A stretch of DNA of 64,000 bases from contig NHNW01000002.1 in NCBI GenBank assembly GCA_002786025.1, positions 1,302,001 to 1,366,000 of the forward strand, read 5' to 3'. The stretch comes from Zasmidium citrigriseum. Lineage: Eukaryota > Ascomycota > Dothideomycetes > Mycosphaerellales > Mycosphaerellaceae. This document shows, piece after piece, positions 12,028 through 23,899 of the stretch. Positions within the stretch are counted from its first letter, which is position 1, and every line of letters begins with the position of its first letter. The notes below the pieces were generated by a model. It saw only the letters and a list, made by a program, of their open reading frames with translations, ran no database searches and was not told where the DNA came from. The position numbers and the translations under genes were made by a program.

Positions 12028-13118
12028 CGAAGCTGAGAAACCCATCTTAACCGTCGGTTCGTAAGGCAGAACGTCTGTGTCTCGATGCAGGAAGTGCTCG
12101 AGGTCTGCAGACCTTTCACGAGCGTTGAAAAGCCAAAGCAAAAGGCATCCAGAAGTGGCACTGGAACCGATCCCTCGACATCACGAGTTCGACGTCCAAG
12201 AGAGGGAAAGCTTCGTCCTCTGAGTTGCAGCGGAGTCATACTGTTCAGAGACCGAGACCTCTGACGCAAGAGACCAATGTTGAACTCTGAACTTTTCTGC
12301 ATCGACTACATCGAAGGCTCGCCGCACAACAGGACATCAACCTCTGCCGCAAGATTTCAAATGCCCGCGGGTTTGCTGGAGCACGGCAGTCCATTGTGAG
12401 AGGGATGTCCACAGGGCTTGAGGAGCTCGCAAAGCCGGTCACGCCGTCGACTGAGCTCCGCTCCATCTTCAGAAGCTTTCTCGACGGACGTACCGTATGT
12501 CGCCATACGGAATCATAACTTCCTGGAGCCGTCGAATGAGCACATGGGATACCTCAGCGCCTCAAGTGGATGAACGAAGAGGGAGACGGGCAGCAGTGGA
12601 GGTGCGCCAGGCAAGGTGGATTTCCCTTCGGTCCTGCGTGTTTGGAAAGCGTCCTTCGGCTTGATCCATCTCGTTTGGGTCACAGTCGTCTTTCAGACGA
12701 GCATCGAGATCAACCCTTACAGCACATTCATCTCAAGAACGAGCATGGCCCAGTTCGAAAGACGAAAAGCATGAACCGAACGAAGGGCATTGAAGAATTG
12801 ACAGAACGAGAACAGCGCAACAGCAGCCGACACAATCGAACAAGAGAGATCCTCCGCCTATCTTCCTTGACGATTCTTCAGAAGTAAAAGAGGAGCAGAG
12901 AGAAAGAACTGAAACGTGAAGTCTCCAGGTACCCACAACCATCCACCTTGTAGGAGGACCTACTGCTCGGCCAAAATAGGCTTTGCCAGGCCTATCTCCA
13001 CCTTCTTGCTCACCTCACCTCACTCGCCTAAGCTCTTGCTATAGCTATGTAGCAGCTCAAAGATCGACATCGACCTCAGACCTCACCTCGTCAACGAGCA
13101 GCAGACAAAGTATACAAT
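12028..13118. other. Intergenic region, about 1.1 kb
   Basis: I see no supported gene. The last 150 bases, rich in CTCACCTC-like pyrimidine tracts, form the probable leader of the dehydrogenase gene. Confidence 0.5.
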
Positions 13119-14348
13119 ATGGCCCTTTTCCCAGGCGTAGCCTTAGTAACAGGCGCCGCGTCCGGTCAGTAGTACTCACCTCTCCCCAATCCCCTCCCAA
13201 AGACAAACCCCACTGACAGAGTTCACATGTAAAAGGCATCGGCCAAGCAACCGCCATCTCTTTCGTCCGCGAAGGCTGCCGTAAAATCGCCATCGCAGAC
13301 CGCAACGCCTCCGGCCTGGAAGAAACAACCAATGCAATCCACGAAGCAGACGAATGGGGCGATGTGCAAGTCCTCGCCATCGAAACGGATGTCTTGAGCG
13401 AGGAGTCTGTTGCTGCGTTGATCGAGAGAACGGTGAGCGAGCTGGGCAGGGTGGATTATGCTGTTAATGCTGCTGGTAAGCATTCCCTCACCCCTCGCAA
13501 CAATAAGAAAGAAGCAGAGGGAACGAAGGAGTAGGAGGTGCTGATGAAGAGGATATGGCAGGAATCCTCTCCAACAACCAAAAATCCCACGAAACCTCTT
13601 CTTCCGACTTCGACCGCATTAACGGCGTCAACTACCGCGGCTGCTGGCTCTGCTCACGCGCCGAAATTTCCCAGATGCTGAAGCAAGACCCGTTGCCCAC
13701 GCACGACGGCCGTCCGGGGAATCGGGGGAGTGTGGTCAATTTTGCGAGTCAGTTGGGGATTGTGGGTAGGCCGGCGGCTGGTATGTCATGTCCTCATCTT
13801 GTCGGGGGGTTTGGGGATGGGGGGAGGGAGTACGTGTGTGTTGTCCTTGGCTGATGTTTGCAGCTGCGTACTGCGCTTCCAAAGCCGCCGTGATTAGCAT
13901 GACCCAGTGTGATGCCATCGACGTAAGTGGTTTCATGTTCTCATTTTGATGCTGGCACGAGAATAGCAGCGGATGTTCCACTTGGCCTTGCTAGTCGCGT
14001 GCTCGCGTGGCCCGTATCGCTTTCGTGACGAAGCACATGGCTGATCTCGAGATCGCAGTACTCTAAAGACAACATCCGCGTCAACTGGTTAGTCAATCGC
14101 TCACCTCGCTCATACCACAACCACAATCACGCTTACGATGATGTTGCAGTGTCTGCCCAGGCGTAATCGACACCCCCATGACGCGCCCCAACATGTCCGT
14201 CCTGCAACCCGCAATCTCCATCGCGCCCATGAACCGCGCGGGCACGGCGCAAGAAGTCGCAGACGCCGTCCTCTTCCTCTCCAGTTCTAAAGCGTCGTTT
14301 GTGCAGGGGTCCGCGATGGTCGTTGATGGGGGCTATACCATTAACTAG
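13119..14348 (+). CDS. Short-chain dehydrogenase/reductase (SDR), six exons
   Basis: Exons 13119-13164, 13236-13475, 13562-13780, 13864-13922, 14059-14087 and 14150-14348 join without a frame break to give 263 residues, the usual classical SDR length. Hallmarks in order are the nucleotide-binding TGAASGIG (the glycine split by intron 1), VDYAVNAAG, VVNFASQLGIVGRPAA, the catalytic YCASK, IRVNCVCPGVIDTP and the C-terminal GSAMVVDGGYTIN. It should be a cytosolic NAD(P)-dependent oxidoreductase with an alcohol or ketone substrate that cannot be deduced. The 29-bp exon 5 is unusually small but encodes the conserved YSKDNIRVNC stretch. Confidence 0.9.
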
Positions 14349-15495
14349 TTGAGGTATGGGAAGAGGGAGATTGGAGGTCTTGCAGTTCGGAGAGACGTGG
14401 TTGTCTCGCATGCGATTGCGACATCAGGACTCGCGAGACATGTTCTTCTTGATGCTCGTGTGCTTCGCTTCGCTTCGTGTGTCGTGTCCAGCTCGTCATC
14501 GGACTAGCAGTAGTTCGCAGGGCTGTTTAATGAGAAGTCGTGGTAGTCTACCATCATGATCAACCGATCCAGCTTCCTGTGGTCGTATTCACCGATTCCT
14601 CTCAAGCGCCCAGTGGACCTTCATCTTATCAACGTGGAGCTTCTCCAGCAGACAAGTCAGCAACAAACAAGTGTTCTCTCCATTCCAAACCCATCACCTC
14701 CACGGACAACTCGGCACACCAACTCCCACGGCATGTGGAGGAAACCAGCAACAAAAAACTCCGCGGCAGAACTAGACAAGGAAAAACTCGCACCGTCAGC
14801 AGTCCATGCACAACATGTTGAACCCTGCGGTGGATCCACCCATGCAGGTTTGAAATAAGGTGTTGTCGCGGTCGCACTACGGGTCCCACAAGGCGCGAGC
14901 ATGGAAGGCGAGCTTCTTCTCAATGGCAGTTCGGAGGTGGCAGAAAAATCAGAGTGAAGCTTGTTGTAACAAATAACGCTGCGTCGAATCGATCGAAACT
15001 CGGTAGATGTGGTCGCTCTTTGACCGCCATTGGGGCGGGCGTTCGTGTCGAGGCATCCTGATACCATCGTCAGCCTCATCATTGCGGTAGAACCGACGGG
15101 AGTTGTGAAGAACGAACAGACCGTGGATGAGGGTATGTATGATTAAGATTATTCTATTATGATAGAGAATACGAAAACAAGCAATTCTTTCTTTCAGTCA
15201 TGCAATTCCATTCCTGTATGCAGCAAGCACCGTCCGTGGGCCTCGTTAATCCGTTCTACCCGATCAGAAGAATCATGTTTATATACAGTGCTGCACTCCA
15301 ATGCTGAAGCTGTGTTGGAGAACGAAGGGGGTGGTGGACGTGCAAGCACATTGTAGAAATCTGTCGGTAGTAACACACACGTTTTGTTCTTTTTCTTCTT
15401 CTTCTTTCCGCAGCAAGAGCTCCTGACGATTCGCTTTCTGTGCTGCCCCAAAAAATTATAACTTCATTTGCAAATAGTGGTATCTCGGAGAGCAT
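14349..15495. other. Intergenic region between convergent genes
   Basis: This lies between the SDR gene and the 3' end of the minus-strand H+-ATPase gene. A T/C-rich tract (about 15375-15410) lies downstream of the ATPase stop and could belong to its 3' UTR. No gene is supported. Confidence 0.5.
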
Positions 15496-18400
15496 CTAAT
15501 CATCGTCTTCCTCATCCGAAGACTTGCCAACCAATGTCCATCGGCCCTCACCGCTCTCATCCTTCTCGTGCTTGAGTGCCAGCTTGCTAAGATGACCGAT
15601 GATGTTCTCCATCTGGGTGTCGTGAACGGAGCGGTTCTTGCGGCCGAGATCGGCGAGCGAGGGGATCTTGTTAAGGAGGAAGTAGGTGATGGCGATGAAG
15701 ATGATGCAGCCGATCGAGTAGCACCAGATGACGACGACGGTGACGACGTCGGTGTGGCCGTTGCGGGTCTCCTGGAAGGAGGACATTGGGTTGGGGAGAG
15801 GCTCCTGGTAGATGTTAGGGTTGAGCCATCCGAAGATACAGAAAAGCGTAGCGAGGGCATCGACACCAGCGATGGCGCCAACGAGTTGCCAAGATGGGAG
15901 GGTGCTGGCACCACGGGTGACGAAGATGAGCCAGTTCTCAGTAAGGGCGACCTGGAGGAAGAGGATCTCTTGAACGTTACCCCAGTTCTGCACAATACCA
16001 CCGTTAGGGAGGTAGAGAGTACCGCGGATGATCCAGGTGAAGATGGCGAGTTCGATACCGAGGATGACGGAGATGATCCAGATCTTGGGCAGCTGCCATT
16101 CGACGGGGCGCTGTTCCGAGTGAGCGTTGTCGTAGGCAACGGCGACAGTGGCCAAATCGGCGAAGAGAGCGATGAAGACGATGAGCTCGGAGCTGATGGT
16201 CTCGTTGATGATGATCATGGAGGTGACCAGGTAGATTTCCAGATGAAGACAGAGAGCGATACGGTACTGGATGTACGCCTTCATACGCTGGAAAATCTGG
16301 CGGGCAGTCTTGATGGCAAAGACGATGGTGGAGAGACCAGGAGCAAGGAAGACAATGTCGGCGGCGGCCTGGGCGGCTTCCGAGGCACCCTCGACGGCGA
16401 TACCGCAGTCGGCCTTCTTGAGCGATGGAGCATCGTTGACACCGTCACCAGTCATGGCAGTCAAGTGCCCACGCTGTTGCAGCATCTCGACGACCTGGTA
16501 CTTGTGCTCGGGGAAGACCTCAGCGAAACCGTCAGCACGCTCGACGAGATCGTGCTGGGTAGTGCCGGAGAGGCCACCGTGGATGAGCTTCTGCGAGTTG
16601 TAGACCTTGGTACCGAGGGCAAGCATCTTGCAAGTTTCCTTGGCAATAGCGATAGCGTCACCAGTAAGCATCTTGACGGGGACACCAAGCTGCTGGGCCT
16701 CGACAATGGTCTGGGCAGTGTCCTCACGTGGCGGGTCGAACATGGAAAGCATACCGAGGAGGACCCATGGGTCGTTGTTCTTCTGGTAGGCGACACCGAG
16801 CGAGCGGAATCCACGGCGAGCAAACTCCGACGCCTTCTCCTTGAAGAGGTCGGCGGTCTCCTTGGAGCACTCAGTCAGAGCGAGAACAGCCTTGGGGGCA
16901 CCCTTGGCGCAGGTGAAGCGGTCGCCGCGGAGCGTGCAGACAGTGGTGATACGCTTGGAGACGGGGTCGAAAGGAGTGAATTTCTCGGTCTTCCAGTCAT
17001 CCTTGAGAATGTCACGCGCCTTGGGGTAGCGCTTGAGGGTAAGAATGGTGACCTTGTCAATGGGATCGAGAGACTTGATGTTGTGAGAAGAGGCAAGAGC
17101 AGCGCACGCCATCATCCAGTTGACATCCTCGCCCTCAGCGACGTATGGCTCACGGATAGAGAGCTGGTTGGCAGTGAGAGTACCGGTCTTGTCGGAGCAG
17201 AGCACATCGACACCAGCGAGCGACTCGATAGCAGTCAGCTTCTGGACGATGGCCTGCTGCTGGGCGAGGTAGGCAGCACCGACGGCGAGAGTGGTCGTGG
17301 TGACGACTGGAAGACCGACTGGCACACCAATAATGAAGAGGATCAGGGCGTACTTGAGCAGGTTGTTGTCAGACTCCTCGGGGGTGGCGATCTTGAGGTG
17401 ACGGAAGAAACCACCGATCCAGGCAGCCAGAATCCAGAACATGACCAGGACGAGAAGAGCCGTACCAATGCTATTCATGATGGCCTTGAAGTGACCTTGG
17501 TCCTTGGCGCCCTGGACGAGAGTAGCAGTGCGACCGACGAAAGAGTGCTTGGCAGAGGTCTGAACGACAGCGTAGGCCTTGCCGCGCTTGCAGCCAGTGG
17601 TGTAGTAGACGATGTCTCCCATGAACTTGTCGACAGCGAGCGATTCACCGGTGATGGCGGACTGATCGGTAGCAACGATGGCGTGGCCCTGGTGCTGGAT
17701 ACCCTCACCCTCTTCGCCCTCAGCGTCCTCCGAACCAGCTGGGTCCTCCTCTGGGTCCAAAGCATGTTGTTCGCGCAGCTCCTTGTACTTCTCGAAATCT
17801 TCGGGGTGGTCGTAGTCGCAGATCAGACGGGCATCGGCGGGGACGCTCTGGCCTTCCTCGATGACCACGATGTCACCGGGGACGAGCTCACGAGCCTTGA
17901 TGTCTTGTTCTTGACCGTTACGAATGCAGGTGGCCTTCATGGCAATGTCACCCTTGAGCGAAGCGACGACATCGGCAGCCTGCTTCTCCTGGTACCAACC
18001 GACAATGGCGTTGAGCATCAGAATACCGATGATGACACCGAAGTCGATCCAGTCACGCAGACCGGCAGCGAGGAGGACAGCGATTTCCATGACTGCCAAG
18101 AATTAGCCATTGTCGCGCCGAATCGCCTCCGTGTTGTCGTGCAGGATGGAGCTGAGCTGAGCTGCGGCGAGCGAGCAAGCATTGCGTGCCAAGCATCATG
18201 CGCCCGTAGCTCCAAGCCGCGAGCTCGAAGCTTGAAGCAAAAAGCAAAACACGGCGTGCAGCGACGTGGGGAGCCATTGAGCGCGCGAAACACGTGCAAA
18301 ATGCAGCGGATGACGAGGGCAGGATGGGGCTGAGCTTACCGTAGAGAATGGGACCAGTGAAGAAACCGAGGAACTTGAGGAACAGGTTCTCCTTCTCGGT

Positions 18401-19022
18401 GGTGATTTCGTTCCAGCCGAAGCGCTTGCGGCGGGTCTCAACATCGTTGTTGGAGATACCCTGCTTGATGTCGGCCTCGAGCCACTCCGGGGGAACGTGA
18501 GCGGCGTCAGCCTCGCTGGCCTGGCCCTCGTCGGAGCTCTTCTTCCAGAACTGCAGATGGTCAGTATCAGATGGCACGCGTCGGCGGGAGACAGCGGCGA
18601 CGACGAACCTGCCATGACTTCTTCTGCTTCTTCTCGCCAGCGTTCGCAGCCGCCTCCTCCTGTGCAGCGGCCTTGGGATCCCGGTAGGTGGAAATGTACT
18701 TCTGGAGCGCGGTGTACTCGTCTAGTTGGTACTCGTCAGCGGACATGTCGGATTTGAGATACGCGTGCATGTTGCAGCGATGGTGGTGAGGAGAGGCTTA
18801 CCAAGGTCCTCGATGTTGCCGGGTGCTTGAGACCACTTGCGAGACCTGTGCCTGCCGTCAGAAGATGCCATGTGCAAGAGCGTGCGAAGCAGCTGCCGCC
18901 GCCGCTTCCGCCATGTGAAGCGGACGAGGCAGCTGCGTGTTGTGGACGACGCACCTGTCGGCCGCACCGCCCTCGCCGTTCTCAAGGTCCTTGTCGGAGA
19001 AGCTCACACGCGGAGCCGCCAT
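15496..19022 (-). CDS. pma1: Plasma-membrane P-type H+-ATPase
   Basis: Five exons on the minus strand (18955-19022, 18802-18845, 18609-18721, 18340-18550, 15496-18092) join in frame to give about 1010 residues. The N-terminus MAAPRVSFSDKDLENGE and DEYTALQKYISTYRD match fungal Pma proteins. P-type hallmarks are TGES in the actuator, CSDKTGTLT with the phosphorylated Asp near residue 440, KGAPK in the nucleotide domain and MTGDGVNDAPSLKKADCGIA in the hinge; about ten membrane helices are visible. The enzyme pumps protons out of the cell at the expense of ATP. Odd points are an acidic insertion before VATDQSAITGES (residues EEDPAGSEDAEGEEGEG) and an acidic SSDEEDDD C-terminus. The four short 5' exons are typical of filamentous fungi. 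Intron 2 uses the acceptor ACTAG. Confidence 0.93.
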
Positions 19023-21170
19023 CGTGTCGAGTTAGCGATGTCCAAGTGAATGGTCGCTGGGGATGTCGGATGCGTTGCAGACGCGCAGCTGTAAAAGAGA
19101 GAAGCTTCAAGAGTCGCGGACGGGTGCTGGGGGAGTTTTAAAGGGCCGGGCGAGGATAGCACGGGCTCTGCCGCGCTGCCGAGCTTTTCGTCACCGTGGG
19201 CGCTGGCAGCGAGAGAGGGCTTGTGGGATTTGCGTGAGCGGCGACTGGGCGCGCCTGATAGAGCAGAGCAGCAGGGAGCTGGTCAGCGTGGTCGGACCGT
19301 TGCGATTATGCCAATAACGTAACCGCGCGATACCGTGTCGCAGAGCTGCTGCTGGCACTGCGGGATTTTTACTTCGGCGAGCCCACAGCTTCGCGCATTG
19401 CCTGCGCGCTAGCCCGTTCGCCTTCCCCCAAGCTCCGACAAAAGCCCACTCGCCCAACCGTCATCTGCACACGCTGCTGCAATCCACGGAGCGCTAGAGC
19501 GCCTGGGGAGTAGCGCCATCGCCGCGGACGGTGCAGCAAGAGGCCACGGCGGGGTTTCACGATGCGCATCCCACTCCACCGCCAATCACAGCAGCGCCGC
19601 TTGCTGACCAGCACTCGATTCCATCCCCCATCACACTCGACGCCCGCGAGGCGAGCTGCACGCTGCTGCCATCCCGGTGAGCGCTCAATCATGACGTCGA
19701 CGGCGGGAGCTGCCCATTATCATCAACACGAGGACGGACGAGCAATTCTACAGCGACCGGCGACGGTGTTGTGGGTGGTGGCCCTCGTGAAATGAGCGCG
19801 ACCATCCGCGTCTTGTCTGCCGATAGCAATTGAATTGCGACTTGGCCAATTTCGGCGACGACTGTCTCGCGAGCGCGGCAACGGGCGTCCAAGCAACTCT
19901 CGCGCAGTGGGCCAGCAGCAGGCCACGAGCCAAGAGCCGAAATGAAAGCTCCAGTGCTGCACGCCGCCAATTCCATTGCCCTCTGCTGCCGCATTCTGCA
20001 GGGCAACACCCGGTCCGCCAAAACAAACACTCCAGCTGCCTCCAACACATTGGACTCCGTCTGAAATTACCCGCTGTCTCTTCAATTTGCGACCTCTTCC
20101 CTCTGTCTCTGCTGCGTGATTAAACCGTCTGGCGGATGACTGTCTCGTCTTCGGTACGGCTCGACGGTGCCGTGAACCTGTACCTGAGAGACGGACGGGT
20201 GCCCCATCTAGGCATCTCGTGCCTGGCTACTGCAGCAAATCGTAGCTCGCATCAAATCTTTGCTTTACCTCTGCGCCGTGGGCGTTGACGTCGCGTGTGT
20301 TGCCCGTCCTCAAACGGCTGAGTCGGCCTGGCCCATCCGTGACTCGCCGACTGAAGGACTTCCGGCGTGTCACTAGAGATCCCACGCCCTTGCAGAATTT
20401 TTCAACCCACCGTAGATAGATTGTCCTTCGGCTCACACCGCCCGTATCAGACGCCCGTGACGCCCGCTTCTATGAGGCATTTTTGAGCCTACACCTTCAA
20501 AGCCGTGCCGCGCAGCCGTGGGCAAAGGCGAGGCAAGGTGCCGACCTTGGACGACGACGACGAGGCTCCACGCATCCTTCGCCCACTGGCTCTGCCTTTG
20601 CCTTCGCCAACATCGACCAACCCGGCCCATTCGCTCACCGTGCAGCCACATCCCAACCCGAGACGATTCAAGTCAAAGCATCTGTCCAGTTTCACACAAT
20701 CACCGCAGACTTGGCCTTTCTTGTCGACGACACCTCGCCCTCTCTACTCGTTGCACCTCCGTCTTGGATGTGTCCCTTGTGTGCGCTGAACGTCTGCGCG
20801 GCTGTCAGACCCCAAGCTTTGCGACACCCTCGACCCAGGCCGATCATCTGTTGCCAAACATAAATGGAACTCTTGGACCTCCTACCAAGCGCTCAAGTGC
20901 CGCAGATCGTGCTTTGCAGCACTGTCGCACTTGGCTCTCGTCTCGCTCACCGATTTGCACCGGGTCTGCCGGTGGTTCCTGGCCTGACAGGACGCTGACT
21001 GCCCATCCCCAGAGCCATTGAAGATTTGGAGGTCTTTTGCGGAATCCGCTCACGCGCTTCGTCATCGCAGCGATAATGTGACCTCGCCAGCCGAGTAATC
21101 CGGACGCAGGAACAACCAAATTCACACAGATACCTCGCATGGGCTATTACCAGGACCTGACGGGCCGTAT
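19023..21170. other. Long upstream region of the H+-ATPase gene
   Basis: About 2.1 kb of GC-rich sequence with no CpA/TpG depletion separates the ATPase start from the transposon island. No open frame in it has a recognisable domain. It probably holds the ATPase promoter and leader. Confidence 0.5.
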
Positions 21171-21188
21171 TCATGCCACTCATGCCAC
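21171..21188 (+). repeat. Left target-site duplication, present as two tandem copies
   Basis: TCATGCCAC occurs twice in direct tandem (21171-21179 and 21180-21188), immediately left of the outer element; one further copy lies right of it (33571-33579). A 9-bp duplication is the norm for Mutator-like elements. The additional left copy is unexplained. Confidence 0.9.
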
Positions 21189-21243
21189 GGGGATCGGTAG
21201 CTATCAATTGCTAGATCGATAGTTGTTAATTGCTAGTTATATA
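21189..21243 (+). repeat. Left terminal inverted repeat of the MULE
   Basis: It begins GGGGATCGGTAGCTATCAAT and matches the reverse complement of 33516-33570 at 52 of 55 positions. The three differences (21213, 21227, 21238) are all TpA here against TpG or CpA in the right copy, exactly RIP-type changes. Two copies of AATTGCTAG-like sequence lie within the repeat. Confidence 0.92.
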
Positions 21244-21839
21244 GACGTTAGGAGACTATATCGTACTATATCCTAAATATTAGCGATTTCCCTATACTAA
21301 ATCGTTATCTTAGCGGGATACGTCGCCGTCGTATCTTCTACCTAAACTTTATACCTTTCCTTATTACTTCGTATACCTATATTATCTCCTTCTAAGGTAT
21401 TATTATTATCTAATATTACTACTATATCTACTCTATCTTAGGCGCCGCCTACTACCTTATAAGTTAAGTACGAGTAGACGATATTACTATCGTAAGAGCG
21501 GCCGTTTAGTATTAACTTTAAAGCTAGCAATTTCTTCTAAGATCTTAATTAGATTAACGACGATAAGGGTACTAGTATTAGCGGCGAAGAGAAGATTACG
21601 TCTAATAAAGGATATAGTACTATCGATAAAGATAACGGTAATAATAATAAAGGAGCTAGTAAAGTCGTCGTTAAAGAAGCTAGCTACCTTAACGTCGAAG
21701 AAGTCGCTACTACTACTACTAGATAGATTACCGCTCGCTATAATAGTAATAAGGATACGCTATATAAGGTAGAAGAGCCTATAGATACGCTATTAGCTAA
21801 TCTACTAAAGGGTAAGCGATATAGCTTAATATACTATAC

Positions 21840-23458
21840 CTTTAACGCTATCTAACTATAGGCTACTTAATACGGCTATACTATCTACTTAAAGTCTAGT
21901 AATAAGTCGAAACGGTCTAAGTATACTAGTAAGTAGGTAAGTCGCTATATTAGCTATAATTAAGGTAGCCTACTATCGAAGAGCGAGAAGCGGAAGTATC
22001 TAAACGTCGTCTTAGGCTAGATTAATTATTAATAGAGCTACTCTATTAGAGCGTATAACCCTAAGAATCTAGATAGCTAGTAGGTAATCTCTAACTCTTA
22101 AAAGGAGTATAACTATAGCGCCTATTACTCTAGAGACTTCGCTATTTATTATTAACGCTAGCGAGCGAAAGAGGCTATCGAGAAGGAGGTATTAGATAAC
22201 TTAAACTATAATATAAGCGCTTAATCGTCGCTCTTAAGGTTATAGTAGCGCTTCGGAAGTTATAAGTTAATAGACGCGCTACTAGCGTATAATTCTCGCG
22301 TTAACGCGTTACTCTAGGCCTTTAGACTATTAAGGATATATATAATATCCGTAGGCTCGCTCGACGTACTCTCTAAGGCAATATAACTACTCTAGATACC
22401 CTTACGAAGATTCTTAACGATAATAACTACCTCTACGCTATTAATATTATATAGAGCGGGCCTAATAGAGGCTTAGTAGATAAGCTACTAGTCCTTAATC
22501 CTTAGATAATAGAACTCTTTAAGCTATACCCTAAGTACGTTATTATAGATAATATATATAAGACTATACGATATAATAGGCCCTTAATAAACTTCTTAGG
22601 TAGTACTAGCGCTAGTAATACTATACCCCTTAGATACTATATTATAGGCCGAAAGGACGAAGAATTATTTACCTAGGTATTTAAGTAGTTTAAGAAGCTC
22701 TATAACGAGCGATCGATACTACTACCTAACCTATAGGTTATAGACCGAGATAGAGAATATATAAACGCCCTCGATAAGACTTTTCCGAATATACTAGTAC
22801 TTATTTATATATAGTATATATTTAAAAACGTCTAGGCGTAGGCTCGGAAGTAGTTTAAGATATAGCTAGTCTATAATAGTAATAGTAAGCTCTTATACTA
22901 TAAGGATACTACTAAAGGAGCCGCCTATATCGATACTTTCTATAAGGTAGTCTATACGAAGACTAAGGCCGAGTTCTACGAAAATAACGCTAAGTTAGCT
23001 AACCTTAATAACCTCCTATAGGACTATATTAATCGTAAATACTAGCCTTATAAGGAGAAGCTTATATACTACTTCTAGTAGTATAAATTTACTTATTATA
23101 GGTAAGTAGTTATCTTACGAGTAGAAGGTAGCTACTTAATAATAAAGAAGTAGATCGCTAGTAAGTGTTATAACGTCCTTATACTTTTTACGAAGCTCGT
23201 ACCTTAGTAGAAGCTTAAATATAGTAAGATTAAGGCTTATATTAGCTATAAGAGCCTTAAGATCCCTTAGAAGTATAGGTACGAGCTATATTAGAAGGTT
23301 AATAAGAAGATCTACTATAAGCTACTCCGTATAGCTAAGTAGTAGTATAACTATATAAAGGACGAGATAAAGGCTATTAATAAGGGTAAACTACGCTTAG
23401 TCTATAACTACTAATTTAGAAAGGTATAGGGTATTATCTATAAGTACGAGATTATTAA
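21840..23458 (+). pseudogene. MULE transposase relic, 5' part
   Basis: No frame is open, yet coding sense survives if TAG/TAA are read as RIP-mutated codons. A FAR1-like DNA-binding region lies at about 21860-22145. After a frame change near 22330 (intron or indel), frame 3 runs to the hAT insertion. It contains D-N-x-Y-K-T (first catalytic Asp at 22548), R-P-L-I-N-F-L-G, I-D-R-D-R-E (22740-22757) and the degenerate C-I-W-H-I-F-K-N-V motif (22806-22832), where Cys, Trp and His codons have become TAT, TAG and TAT. These are hallmarks of the MULE transposase family. A Cys/His cluster resembling the terminal zinc knuckle begins near 23410 and is interrupted at 23458. The start of the gene is not resolved; an acidic N-terminal part may begin near 21540. 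Confidence 0.8.
23451..23458 (+). repeat. Target-site duplication of the nested hAT, left copy
   Basis: ATTATTAA directly precedes the hAT terminus and recurs at 32416-32423 directly after it. Eight bases is the diagnostic duplication length of hAT transposons. Confidence 0.85.
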
Positions 23459-23600
23459 TAGACGCTAAAGTAGGCTAGGTTAGGCTAGGCTAGGCCTAGG
23501 GCCTACTATTAGGCCTAGAAGAATTAGGCTTCTAGGCCTAGGAAAAAATCGAGTAGGCCTTAGTAGGCCTACTAGGCCTTAGTAGGCTATAGATAGAGGT
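23459..23600 (+). repeat. Left terminal and subterminal repeats of the hAT
   Basis: Some 140 bp are built from repeated TAGGCTAGG, TAGGCCTAGG and AGTAGGCCT units, mirrored by 32280-32415. Subterminal repeat clusters serve as transposase binding sites in characterised hAT elements. Confidence 0.75.
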
Positions 23601-23899
23601 AAGAAATATTTACTAACCTTAGAGATAGAGTATTAATTAGCTATATAATATTAAGTAGGAGAAGTAGTATAGTAGAGAGGGAAGCTATATAACTTTTAGG
23701 GGAGTAGGGGTATTATCGCTCTTAATATCGCTTAAAAAAGATATTATCTCTCGATCCTCTAATTTAGGAGCTATTATCTCTAGTACTAGGGAGGCTAGTA
23801 ACCTCGAGTTACTACGTACTAGTCTTAGCGAGCGGAACCTTAGCTAGCTACTAAACCTTACCTATCTCTAGATCCTAACCCTTACCTCCCTCTAGGCCT

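Noticed and set aside
15568..18333. A 921-codon plus-strand open frame antisense to the H+-ATPase gene
   Set aside because: It mirrors the coding frame of a strongly codon-biased gene, is rich in Asp/Glu/Gly/Leu without domains, and extends across an intron. It is a by-product of codon usage.
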